This document shows, one piece after another, positions 22,821 to 29,797 of a stretch of 42,524 nt of DNA. Each line of letters starts with the position of its first letter. Within the stretch, counting starts at the first letter, position 1. A program made the translations under genes and the position numbers. Source of the stretch: Chloroflexota bacterium. GTDB taxonomy: Bacteria; Chloroflexota; Dehalococcoidia; SM23-28-2; JACOUE01. The notes beneath the pieces are model-generated. The model searched no databases and was not told the origin of the DNA. It saw only the letters and a program-made list of their open reading frames with translations. The stretch covers positions 1 through 42,524 of the forward strand of contig JACOUE010000071.1 of the NCBI GenBank assembly GCA_016178045.1, given 5' to 3'.

Positions 22821-22887
22821 GAGACAAGAGACAGGAGACGCGGAACACGGCCGTTTCACGTGTCCCGTGTGTCGCTCTTGTCGCCTC
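22821..22887 (+). other. Imperfect long inverted repeat, possible terminator
   Basis: Arms of about 28 nt are imperfectly complementary, including a perfect GACAAGAG/CTCTTGTC (22823-22830 with 22875-22882). It lies downstream of the hypothetical gene and upstream of the ThDP enzyme. No T-run follows, so factor-independent termination is doubtful. The rest of 22769-22952 holds only a weak TAGTAT -10 (22902-22907). Confidence 0.4.
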
Positions 22888-22952
22888 TTAGGTAAATCGT
22901 CTAGTATTGGCGATAGCCTCAGACGAACGCCCAACTGGAAGGGAGGCGCCCC

Positions 22953-24596
22953 ATGGCCCTGGTTGACGGAGGCGACCTCGTCGTCCGCGCCATCAAGCAG
23001 GAAGGCGTCGACGCGATCTTCACCCTCTGCGGCGGCCACGTGCAGGCCATCTACGACGCCTGCCTCGACGAAAACGTCCGCGTCATCGACGTCCGCCACG
23101 AGCAGGCCGCTGGCCACGCCGCCGAAGGCTGGTCGCGGGCGACGCGCCGGTGCGGCGTGGCCGTGGTCACCGCCGGCCCCGGCGTTACCGACTGCGTCAC
23201 GGCTATCGCCAACGCCTACCAGAACCGCAGCCCCATGCTGGTCATCGGCGGCCGCAGCCCGATCAACCGCTTCGAGATGGGGGCCCTCCAGGAGATGGAT
23301 CACGTCGAGTTCCTGCGGCCCATCACCAAGTGGGCCCGCTGCGTCTACGACACCAAGCGCATCCCCGAGTACATCGCTGCCGCCTTCCGCCACGCCCTCA
23401 GCGGACGGTACGGCCCGGTCTTCCTGGAGATCCCCTCGGACACCCTATTCACTAAGGTCGAAGAGGCGGAGGTCTACTTCCCCCAGAGGTACCGGCCGGA
23501 GGGCCACGTCTACCCCGACCCGAACGTCGTCAAGGAGGCGGCGCGGCTCATCGCCGGGGCGGAGCGGCCGCTGGTCATGGCCGGCTCTCAGGTCTACTGG
23601 CGCGAGGCCCACGAGGAGCTGCGGGACCTGATCGAGCGCATCCACGCCCCGGTCTACCTCAACGCCATGGGGCGCGGCTCCATCCACCAGGAGCACCCGC
23701 TGTTCTTCTCCCGCTCCCGTCGCAACGCCCTGGGTAAGGCCGACGTGGCCGTGATCATCGGCACGCCCATGGACTTTCGGCTGGCCTACGGCAAACGGTT
23801 CGGGCCGGAGACGAAGACGATCCAGGTCGACATCGATCCCATGGAGCTGGGCCGCAACCGCGACATCGACGTCCGCATCGAGGGCAGCGCGAAGGCCGTC
23901 CTCCGCGTGCTCCTGGGCGAGCTGGAGGGGTACAAGCCGGACCATCAGGAGTGGACCGCCGGCCTCCGCGACGAGGAGAACAAGATCAAGGCCCAGCGCG
24001 AGGAGTTCATGAACTCGGACGCCGTCCCCATTCACCCGCTACGGCTCTGCAAGGAGATGGCCGAGTTCGTGGACGAGAACACGGTCGTGGTTGGGGACGG
24101 CGGCGATATCGTGAACCTGGCCGCGCAGGTACTGCCCGTCAACTATCCGGGCCAGTGGTACGACCCGGGCCCCATGGGCACCCTGGGCGTCGGTACCGGC
24201 TTCTCCATGGCCCTCAGCACGGTCTACCCCAAGAAACGCGTCCTCATGGTGAACGGCGACGGCACCTTCGGCCTCAACGGCTTCGAGTTCGATACCTTCG
24301 TGCGCTTCGACATGCCCGTCGTCTCCGTCGTCGGGAACGACCGCCAGTGGGGCCAGATCTCCGTCGGGCAGAAGCTGATGTACGGCAAGGAGCGGGTAAT
24401 CGCCTAGCTGCTGGGGGACAACGCCCGCTACGACCCGGTGGTTGCGGGACTGGGCGGCCACGGCGAGTTCGTCACCGACCCGCAAGACCTGCGACCGGCC
24501 CTGGAGCGCGCCTTCGCCTCCGGCAAGCCGGCCTGCGTCAACGTCATCATCGACCAGGAGCCGCCGGGCATCCGCGGCGGCTATGACTTCATGTAG
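22953..24596 (+). CDS. ThDP-dependent enzyme (acetolactate synthase/oxalyl-CoA decarboxylase-like) with in-frame amber codon
   Basis: The reading frame spans 547 residues plus one internal TAG (24405-24407). The N-terminal PYR domain has the catalytic Glu in [13 protein letters not shown]; the central domain runs about 190-330; the C-terminal ThDP domain has [29 protein letters not shown], the GDG-to-N diphosphate motif. After the TAG the same frame continues for 62 codons with normal family sequence ([35 protein letters not shown]) up to a TAG at 24594. The family includes acetolactate synthase, oxalyl-CoA decarboxylase and 2-hydroxyacyl-CoA lyase; nearby CoA-transferases favour an acyl-CoA role. 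ATG 22953 has GGAAGGGAGG upstream. The internal stop may be mutation, read-through or error. Confidence 0.8.
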
Positions 24597-24598
24597 AC

Positions 24599-25636
24599 GT
24601 GTCGGCCGCAACTATCGACGAGGCGCTGGAGCTGCTCGAGCACACGGGCCCCGAGTTCGGCGGGGGCCTGTCGAACCACGGGCCCATGGCCGCCGAGGCC
24701 TTGGTCGTCCTGGGCCGGGACGGAGCGGTAATCCCCTGGGTGGAGCGCTACCGCCGTCGGCTCCAGCCGGAGCCGGAAGGGCGCAACGCCATTGACCCCG
24801 CAGCGTGGCGGGAGGCCCTCGGCCACGGCAGCCGCGTCGGCGACTGGGCCGTCTTCTTCGAGAGGGATCTGTCGGAGGCGCCCTGGCAGGACGTGGTCGG
24901 CCGCTGGGTGCCGCTGCTGGCGCCCGGCTTGGTGGCCGCCGCCATGCACGGCGTCATCCGGACCGCCCACGCTGTTCGCAGCCTGGCCTCGGGCGAGACC
25001 CCCGGCCGGCTGAAGGAGCTGGCCCAGGGGCTTGCCTACTGGGCGGCGCGCTACCAGGAACTGCCCGGTGCTGCCGGCGCTGACGGCAGGCTGCCACCGT
25101 CGCAGGCCCTGCGCGAAGTTGAGCCCGTTCCCGACGAGCGCCGGCGCCCCGGAGGGCTCATCACCCACGGACTGCGGCCCCTCGCCGACCACCAGCCGTT
25201 CCAGGAAGTGCCCGCCCTTGTGAGCACCGGCGGCGATACTTCCACCTTCGTTTCCGACCTTACCGAGACGTTCGCGAACGTCTATCTGGCCAGCGCCCTC
25301 GACATCGGCATGGCCATCACCTTCATCCACGCCGTCACCGGCCCCAGCGCCGTGCGCCTCCTTTTGCCCTATCTGCCTCCGGAAGCTGCGCCACGGGTGC
25401 TGCGCTACGCCTGGCAGGCGGCTGCCGCCCTCTACGCCGCTTTCGGCGTGGGCGTCCAGCCGCCCCGGCGGGAGGCCTCGACACCCGACGTGCAGGATCT
25501 GATCGACCAGGCGGTGGCCACCGGCGACGAGCACGCCATCAAGTTCGGCGAGGCCTGCCTCCGCGAGTACGACCTCAACCCCAGGCCCGTGTACCTGGCC
25601 GCCATCGAGCACGCCAACGGCATCATTCGTCGATAG
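24599..25636 (+). CDS. Questin oxidase-like family protein
   Basis: The 345-residue protein resembles the questin oxidase (GedK-like) family, named after a fungal Baeyer-Villiger-type enzyme of geodin synthesis and widely found in bacteria with no known role. Evidence is the N-terminal pattern LSNHGPMAAEALVVLGRDGAVIPWVERYRRRL, WVPLLAPGLVAAAMHGVIRTAHAV in the middle and FIHAVTGPSAVRLLLPYL near the C-terminus. The protein is helix-rich with several conserved His residues that could bind a metal or substrate. The start is GTG 24599, two nt after the ThDP enzyme's final stop, so the two are probably co-transcribed. The family call is from memory of the pattern. Confidence 0.65.
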   Translation: MSAATIDEALELLEHTGPEFGGGLSNHGPMAAEALVVLGRDGAVIPWVERYRRRLQPEPEGRNAIDPAAWREALGHGSRVGDWAVFFERDLSEAPWQDVVGRWVPLLAPGLVAAAMHGVIRTAHAVRSLASGETPGRLKELAQGLAYWAARYQELPGAAGADGRLPPSQALREVEPVPDERRRPGGLITHGLRPLADHQPFQEVPALVSTGGDTSTFVSDLTETFANVYLASALDIGMAITFIHAVTGPSAVRLLLPYLPPEAAPRVLRYAWQAAAALYAAFGVGVQPPRREASTPDVQDLIDQAVATGDEHAIKFGEACLREYDLNPRPVYLAAIEHANGIIRR

Positions 25637-25660
25637 GCCAGTCCCCTAGAACGTCTGCGG

Positions 25661-25666
25661 TATACT
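25661..25666 (+). promoter_or_regulatory. -10 box giving a near-leaderless transcript
   Basis: TATACT lies 9 nt before ATG 25676, so transcription would begin only a few nt upstream of the start codon. No Shine-Dalgarno sequence is seen. Confidence 0.45.
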
Positions 25667-25675
25667 TATGTCGCC

Positions 25676-25957
25676 ATGACGGAACGAGGCCGCCCCGGGG
25701 AGCCCGACATCAAAGGCCCTGTCCACGGCGACTGGACGGACGCCGGCGCCCTGGACGAAGAAGAAGACCTTCCCGAGGACGACGAGGAATACGAGGTAGG
25801 GCCGGACGACCCCGACTACGATCTGTCGGAGGGGGCGGGCTACGCTGGCTGGGAGCCGCGGACCAAGCGGTTCCCCTGGCCGCAGTGGCTCATCGTTGCC
25901 CTGGCTTTTCTCCTGATCCTGGCCCTGGTGGTTCCGTCGCTCCTGCGGCTTCCGTAG
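25676..25957 (+). CDS. Small acidic tail-anchored membrane protein
   Basis: A 93-residue protein. Residues about 1-60 are very acidic (runs such as DEEEDLPEDDEEYEV), probably disordered; a short basic stretch (PRTKRFPWPQ) precedes a single hydrophobic helix (WLIVALAFLLILALVVPSLL) at the C-terminus. The topology suggests a cytoplasmic acidic tail anchored by its C-terminus. I do not recognise a family. It appears to be monocistronic. Confidence 0.7.
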   Translation: MTERGRPGEPDIKGPVHGDWTDAGALDEEEDLPEDDEEYEVGPDDPDYDLSEGAGYAGWEPRTKRFPWPQWLIVALAFLLILALVVPSLLRLP

Positions 25958-26004
25958 GCGCCGGCGCCGCGCCTGCCGGCTCGCCTCCAGCCGTGTCTTG
26001 CGCC

Positions 26005-26373
26005 TCAGCCTCCGCTTCGGGCGTACAGGCGGTGATTCAGCTCAGCATACTTAACGTGGGGATCGTTGTTAAGCGCTTGGAGAACCTCGTCCCTTCGCAG
26101 AGGGTCCACTCTAACCGCGAATACGTTCGGTATGATCGACGCCTGAAGGACGCAGAGGTCATGGCCGGACAGGACACGTCTTATGGTCGGCGCGCTGGTT
26201 CCGGCGCGAAACCGTACGATGAGCTCATCCTCCAGAAAGGTGCCCGTGGGGTCTACTCTGAGCTCTCTCTCACCCGGCGCGGCCAGACACGCGGGGACGG
26301 GAAAACCGACCTGGTTGGACCAAACAAATAGAAGGAATGCGGATAGGCCCGCCAGGATAAGGCCAAGCTTCAT
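26005..26373 (-). CDS. Secreted free-standing subtilase-type propeptide (Fervidolysin_N/I9-like)
   Basis: The 122-residue protein starts with a signal peptide (MKLGLILAGLSAFLLFVWS). The rest matches the prodomain normally found before a subtilisin-like catalytic domain: EDELIVRFRAGTS, a variable helix APTIRRVLSGHDL, then VFAVRVDPLRRDEVLQALNNDP and the ending HVKYAELNHRLYA, the usual xVxYAEPNY site. No S8 catalytic domain follows; the gene simply ends eight residues after KYAELN. It may be a protease inhibitor/chaperone acting in trans, or a remnant. ATG 26373 is chosen since the 78 residues upstream in this frame only overlap the next gene. Confidence 0.7.
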   Translation of the reverse strand: MKLGLILAGLSAFLLFVWSNQVGFPVPACLAAPGERELRVDPTGTFLEDELIVRFRAGTSAPTIRRVLSGHDLCVLQASIIPNVFAVRVDPLRRDEVLQALNNDPHVKYAELNHRLYARSGG

Positions 26374-26393
26374 ACTCGTACCACCCCGCAGCC

Positions 26394-26597
26394 TTACCCG
26401 CTGAAAGCCGTGTCCTCCTCGAGCTCCGCCTCGATGTACGGGTTGCCGTAGCGGTCGCGCTTGATCTCGGCACTGGTGACGCGCCCCCGGAGCAGGCGGT
26501 CGTCCTCCCAGTAGGACATGGCCTGTCCCACCAGGCGCTCGGCCAGGGCCTTCAGCCCCTTCTCGTCGAGGGCGAAGCGGAGATCGCGGAGGGCCAC
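26394..26597 (-). CDS. Small hypothetical protein in nitrilase operon
   Basis: A 67-residue charged protein of unknown function with no membrane segment or cysteine motif. The GTG start at 26597 has GGGAGG about ten nt upstream, overlapping the nitrilase stop codon, so it is translated with that gene. Sequence after residue 35 (GRVTSAEIKRDRYGNPYIEAELEED) looks like a short beta-hairpin. Its stop lies 20 nt before the start of the secreted propeptide gene, so all three may form one transcript. Confidence 0.65.
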   Translation of the reverse strand: MALRDLRFALDEKGLKALAERLVGQAMSYWEDDRLLRGRVTSAEIKRDRYGNPYIEAELEEDTAFSG

Positions 26598-26603
26598 CGC
26601 TCG

Positions 26604-27605
26604 TCACCTCCCGTCGATGTCAACGGCGGCGGCGACGATCTCCTCGGCGTCCGGCCGCTCCGCCATGGCGATGATGCCCTCCTCCCAGGAGGCGCCCGAC
26701 CGGCTGGTGTTGCGGGAGATGCTGGAGAGGCCTTCCGCCAGCATATCCTCGAAGACGGCGCCCACCATCATGGCGTTGACCCCGTAGCGGATGTTGTCGC
26801 GCCCCTGGATGATGGAGGGGCAGCCGGTGCGCAGCCAGTTCTCGCCTTCAGTACCGGGAGCGTCGTAGCTGCAGGGACCGCCCCACAGGTGCTGGTTGTA
26901 GGAGGGCTTGAGGAGAATGTCGACCCCCATGGCGTCGTAGTGCTCCACCAGCGACTCGTGGAAGCCGTCCCAACAGACCAGCGTGCCGATGCGGCCCAGG
27001 AGCGTGTCGACCGGTATCAGCTCGCTCCTGGGGCCGGCGTCGAAGACACGCGCCTCGAACGGCTCGGTCAGGTTAACCTTGGGCACCCGCCGCAGGGGGA
27101 CGCCGCGGGGCGAGAACAGGTAGGCGATGTTGTACACCTTGGTGGCGTCCATCAAGTGGCGGCCGCCCTTGCTTGGCTCCCGCTCGATGGGCGGCAGGGC
27201 GATGCTCCCGGCGGCTACATACGCCCCGTACTCGCGGGCCAGGCCGGAGAAAGTGTCGATGTACGCCTTCTCCGCCTCCAGCGCGTGCTCGACGAAGAGG
27301 AGGTAGCGCGCGGCCCGCTCGGGGTTGGTGCGCTCAGCCTCGGGCACGCGGCCCAGGTGGTTCATGACGATCTGCATCGCCGCCGACTCAAGCTTGCCCC
27401 CGCCCTTCAGGTCGTCCCAGTAGTAGGGCACGAAAGTCAGGTACATCGCCACCAGCTCCGGGAAGCTGACCAGGGTGGGCAGGCCGCCGTCGACAGCCCC
27501 CATGGCCTGGGCCATAAGCGAGGCCATCTTGGCGGAGAACGCCTCGGGCCAGGCGTAGTCCTTGAGGTCGGGCTTCGCCTGTACGGCGACCAGGTTGACC
27601 CGCAT
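26604..27605 (-). CDS. Carbon-nitrogen hydrolase (nitrilase superfamily)
   Basis: Nitrilase-superfamily amidohydrolases cleave nitriles, amides or N-carbamoyl compounds with a Glu-Lys-Cys triad. Here the triad is Glu in LVSFPELVAMYL (about residue 48), Lys in VPKVNLTEPF (about 180) and Cys in TLVCWDGFHES (about 212). The protein has about 333 residues, longer than average owing to an insertion after the Glu. The substrate cannot be deduced. ATG 27605 has AGAAGGAGGT 4 nt upstream; the 22 residues upstream in frame are not conserved. First of a three-gene minus-strand set with the 67-residue protein and the propeptide. Confidence 0.88.
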   Translation of the reverse strand: MRVNLVAVQAKPDLKDYAWPEAFSAKMASLMAQAMGAVDGGLPTLVSFPELVAMYLTFVPYYWDDLKGGGKLESAAMQIVMNHLGRVPEAERTNPERAARYLLFVEHALEAEKAYIDTFSGLAREYGAYVAAGSIALPPIEREPSKGGRHLMDATKVYNIAYLFSPRGVPLRRVPKVNLTEPFEARVFDAGPRSELIPVDTLLGRIGTLVCWDGFHESLVEHYDAMGVDILLKPSYNQHLWGGPCSYDAPGTEGENWLRTGCPSIIQGRDNIRYGVNAMMVGAVFEDMLAEGLSSISRNTSRSGASWEEGIIAMAERPDAEEIVAAAVDIDGR

Positions 27606-27717
27606 GCGTACCTCCTTCTGCCGGGCGCACGCTCCGGCGTTGATGATATACCACGCACCGAAGCGGAACAACGGCGACTGCCGGAGACGCTTTTCTCGGT
27701 TTCGGCAGCCGTGGCCC

Positions 27718-27745
27718 TTGCGGGGCAGGCGGGGTGATGTATAAT
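27718..27745 (+). promoter_or_regulatory. Promoter for glycosyltransferase-BON-debranching operon
   Basis: TTGCGG (27718-27723), 16 nt, TATAAT (27740-27745). The predicted start near 27752 leaves a roughly 190-nt leader before ATG 27940. The rest of the gene-free stretch 27606-27939 contains only the dyad at 27747-27778 and short hairpins. Confidence 0.65.
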
Positions 27746-27746
27746 A

Positions 27747-27778
27747 GCGGTAACAGGTAGGCAGGGTCCTGTTACCGC
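27747..27778. promoter_or_regulatory. 11-bp dyad at predicted transcription start (candidate operator)
   Basis: GCGGTAACAGG (27747-27757) and CCTGTTACCGC (27768-27778) are perfectly inverted around 10 nt and begin directly after the -10 box. It could be an operator for a dimeric repressor or a 5' hairpin in the leader. No cognate regulator gene is adjacent. Confidence 0.55.
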
Positions 27779-27939
27779 CCAGCCCAAACGTCTCAGCCTA
27801 ATGCCCCAGGCTTCGTCTGCCCCAAAGTCCGCGTAGGTTTCATCACAACCGAATAGCTCGGTGACAGGGGGTGCGGCGCACGCGTCCAGCTTCCTGGCGC
27901 GAAACCATACGTACTCTAGAAGCGTGAAGGAGGTAGTCG

Positions 27940-29049
27940 ATGCGGGTCCTGCAGATAGCCCCTCTGTGGGAGACCGTACCGCCCCCGGCCTACGGCGGCA
28001 CCGAAGCTGTCGTCCACTGCCTCGTTGAAGAGCTGGTCCGGCAGGGTCACGACGTTACCCTTGTCGCCTCCGGCGACTCGCGCACCTCAGCCCGTCTCGT
28101 TTCCTTCTACCCCCGCAGCCTCCGTACCGCCAGCGACCTGGCGGACAGAAAGCCGTACGCCTTGCTCCACGCGGCCAAGGCCCTCGAAGACGCCCGCAGC
28201 TACGACATCATCCACAACCACGTGGGGGAAGAGGTCATGGCCCTGGCTCACCTGGTGCCGGAAGTGCCCATGCTCAGCACCATGCACTGCCTCATCACCC
28301 CGAACAGCAGGATCATCTGGGACCACTACCGGGGCTACTACAACACCATCAGCTGGGCCCAGCGCCGCCTCATGCCGGAAGTCTGCGGGGGTACTTTTGC
28401 GGGCGCGGTCTACAACTCTGTGGACGTGGCGACCTACCCCTTCGATCCCGACAAGGAAGACTACCTCCTTTTCCTGGCCCGCCTTTCGCCCGAGAAGGGT
28501 CCGCACTTGGCGGTGGAGGTCGCCCGGCGCACAGGGCGGCGGCTGGTGATCGCCGGAAAGGTGGACCCCGCCGACTTCCTCTACTTCACGACCGTCATCG
28601 CGCCCCTCGTCGACGGGCAGCAGGTCACCTTCGTGGGCGAGGCCGACGCCAGGATGAAGCGCGAGCTGTACCGCAAGGCGAGCTGCCTGCTCGCGCCCAT
28701 CTGCTGGGAGGAGCCGTTCGGCCTGGTGCCGGTCGAGGCGATGGCCTGCGGCACCCCCGTCGTCGCCTTCAAGCGCGGCGCCGTCCCGGAGCTCGTCCTC
28801 CACGGGAAGACGGGCCTCGTCGTGGACACGCTGGACGAGATGGTCGACGCCGTGCGCCGCGTCGGCGAAATCGACCCGCGGCGCTGCCGCGAGCACGTGG
28901 CGGCAAACTTCGACGCTCCCGTCATGGCCGACGCTTACCTGGGTATATACGAGTCGATCCTGGCCCAGGAGTTCGTGGCCCCGGCCGCAGGGCCGGTCGC
29001 CCAGGCCGTCGGCGACGGGAAGCAGCCCGAGTGGACGCAGGTGGCGTAA
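27940..29049 (+). CDS. Glycosyltransferase family 4
   Basis: A 369-residue GT-B fold glycosyltransferase. The N-terminal acceptor domain opens with MRVLQIAPLWETVPPPAYGGTE, the glycine-rich loop typical of GT4, and the C-terminal donor domain holds FLARLSPEKGPHLAVEVARRTG and the EX7E motif EEPFGLVPVEAMACGTPVVAF. The enzyme uses a nucleotide sugar with retention of configuration; the product is unknown. The ATG start has GAAGGAGGTAG upstream. It heads an apparent operon with the BON protein and the debranching-like enzyme, which suggests alpha-glucan, trehalose-like or glycoconjugate metabolism. Confidence 0.92.
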   Translation: MRVLQIAPLWETVPPPAYGGTEAVVHCLVEELVRQGHDVTLVASGDSRTSARLVSFYPRSLRTASDLADRKPYALLHAAKALEDARSYDIIHNHVGEEVMALAHLVPEVPMLSTMHCLITPNSRIIWDHYRGYYNTISWAQRRLMPEVCGGTFAGAVYNSVDVATYPFDPDKEDYLLFLARLSPEKGPHLAVEVARRTGRRLVIAGKVDPADFLYFTTVIAPLVDGQQVTFVGEADARMKRELYRKASCLLAPICWEEPFGLVPVEAMACGTPVVAFKRGAVPELVLHGKTGLVVDTLDEMVDAVRRVGEIDPRRCREHVAANFDAPVMADAYLGIYESILAQEFVAPAAGPVAQAVGDGKQPEWTQVA

Positions 29050-29068
29050 GAAAGGAGGCGAGGGACTC

Positions 29069-29761
29069 GTGCTCAATTCCAGCGCCCGCCACGCGGATAT
29101 GACCGAAGGCATCCAGGACGCCATCCTGAGCGGCAACCCGTGGGCCGAAAGCGTGAAGCTGATGGTCGTTGGCGGTGTGGCCTACCTGGACGGCGCCGTC
29201 GCCTCCTTCCAGGAAAAGAGGGCGCTCGCCTCTACCGTGGCCACCCTCCCCAACGTCCGTGAGGTGGTGAACCGCCTGCACGTGGTGCCGGGCTGCCCCC
29301 GCACCGACCGCCAGGTCACGGAGGGGGTAATCAACGCCCTCAAGAAAGAGCCCGCCCTCTCCTTTCAGCGCGTCGCCGTCTCCGCCAGCGACGGCGTGGT
29401 CGAGATCCAGGGGCAGGTGCCCGGCATCGCTGCCCGTATCGCCGCCGAGGCCGCGGCCTGGTCCGTGCCCGGGGTGCGCCACGTCATAAACCGCCTGGAA
29501 GTGGCCGGCCAGGCGCCGCCCGACCCGGACGAGCTCGTCCTCCTCCTGAAGCACCGGCTCGAGTCGTGCCTGGGAGCCGCCGCCTCCGGCGTGGAGCTGC
29601 GGTTCCAGGACGGGGCCGTGTACATCACCGGCAGCGTGCCCGGCCTCGAGCAGCGTCAGGCGGCCGAGGACCTTATCCACTGGGACCCCCTCGTCCGCGA
29701 GGTCATCAATCAGCTCGCTGTGGGCAAGGGCGAATTGAGCGAGCTCTCTCCTTCGGCGTAG
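29069..29761 (+). CDS. Triple BON-domain protein
   Basis: The 230-residue protein consists of three consecutive BON-type domains (about residues 8-70, 78-145 and 152-222). Each shows the pattern hydrophobic strand, G-x-V-x-L-x-G-x-V, helix, then P-x-V-x-x-V-x-N-x-L (NVREVVNRLHV, GVRHVINRLEV, LVREVINQLAV). BON domains bind phospholipids or serve as osmotic-shock or protein-interaction modules. No signal peptide or membrane segment is seen, so it appears cytoplasmic, which is unusual for OsmY-like BON proteins. GTG 29069 follows the glycosyltransferase by 19 nt with AAAGGAGG upstream. Confidence 0.85.
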   Translation: MLNSSARHADMTEGIQDAILSGNPWAESVKLMVVGGVAYLDGAVASFQEKRALASTVATLPNVREVVNRLHVVPGCPRTDRQVTEGVINALKKEPALSFQRVAVSASDGVVEIQGQVPGIAARIAAEAAAWSVPGVRHVINRLEVAGQAPPDPDELVLLLKHRLESCLGAAASGVELRFQDGAVYITGSVPGLEQRQAAEDLIHWDPLVREVINQLAVGKGELSELSPSA

Positions 29762-29797
29762 GATACGGCGTACGGCGATTACAACCCGCCGCGATTG

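Noticed and set aside
22821-22887. Intrinsic terminator or small RNA gene
   Set aside because: The stem is imperfect and no T-run or convincing promoter was seen, so it is listed only as an inverted repeat.
24405-24407. TAG in the ThDP enzyme as a pyrrolysine codon
   Set aside because: Pyrrolysine use is confined to organisms with PylTSBCD and mostly to methylamine methyltransferases; no Pyl genes or structural reason is seen, and the final stop of the same gene is also TAG.
26374-26607. N-terminal extension of the propeptide gene to 26607
   Set aside because: These residues overlap the small ORF downstream of the nitrilase in another frame, and are Arg/Gly/Pro-rich; a clean signal peptide starts at 26373.
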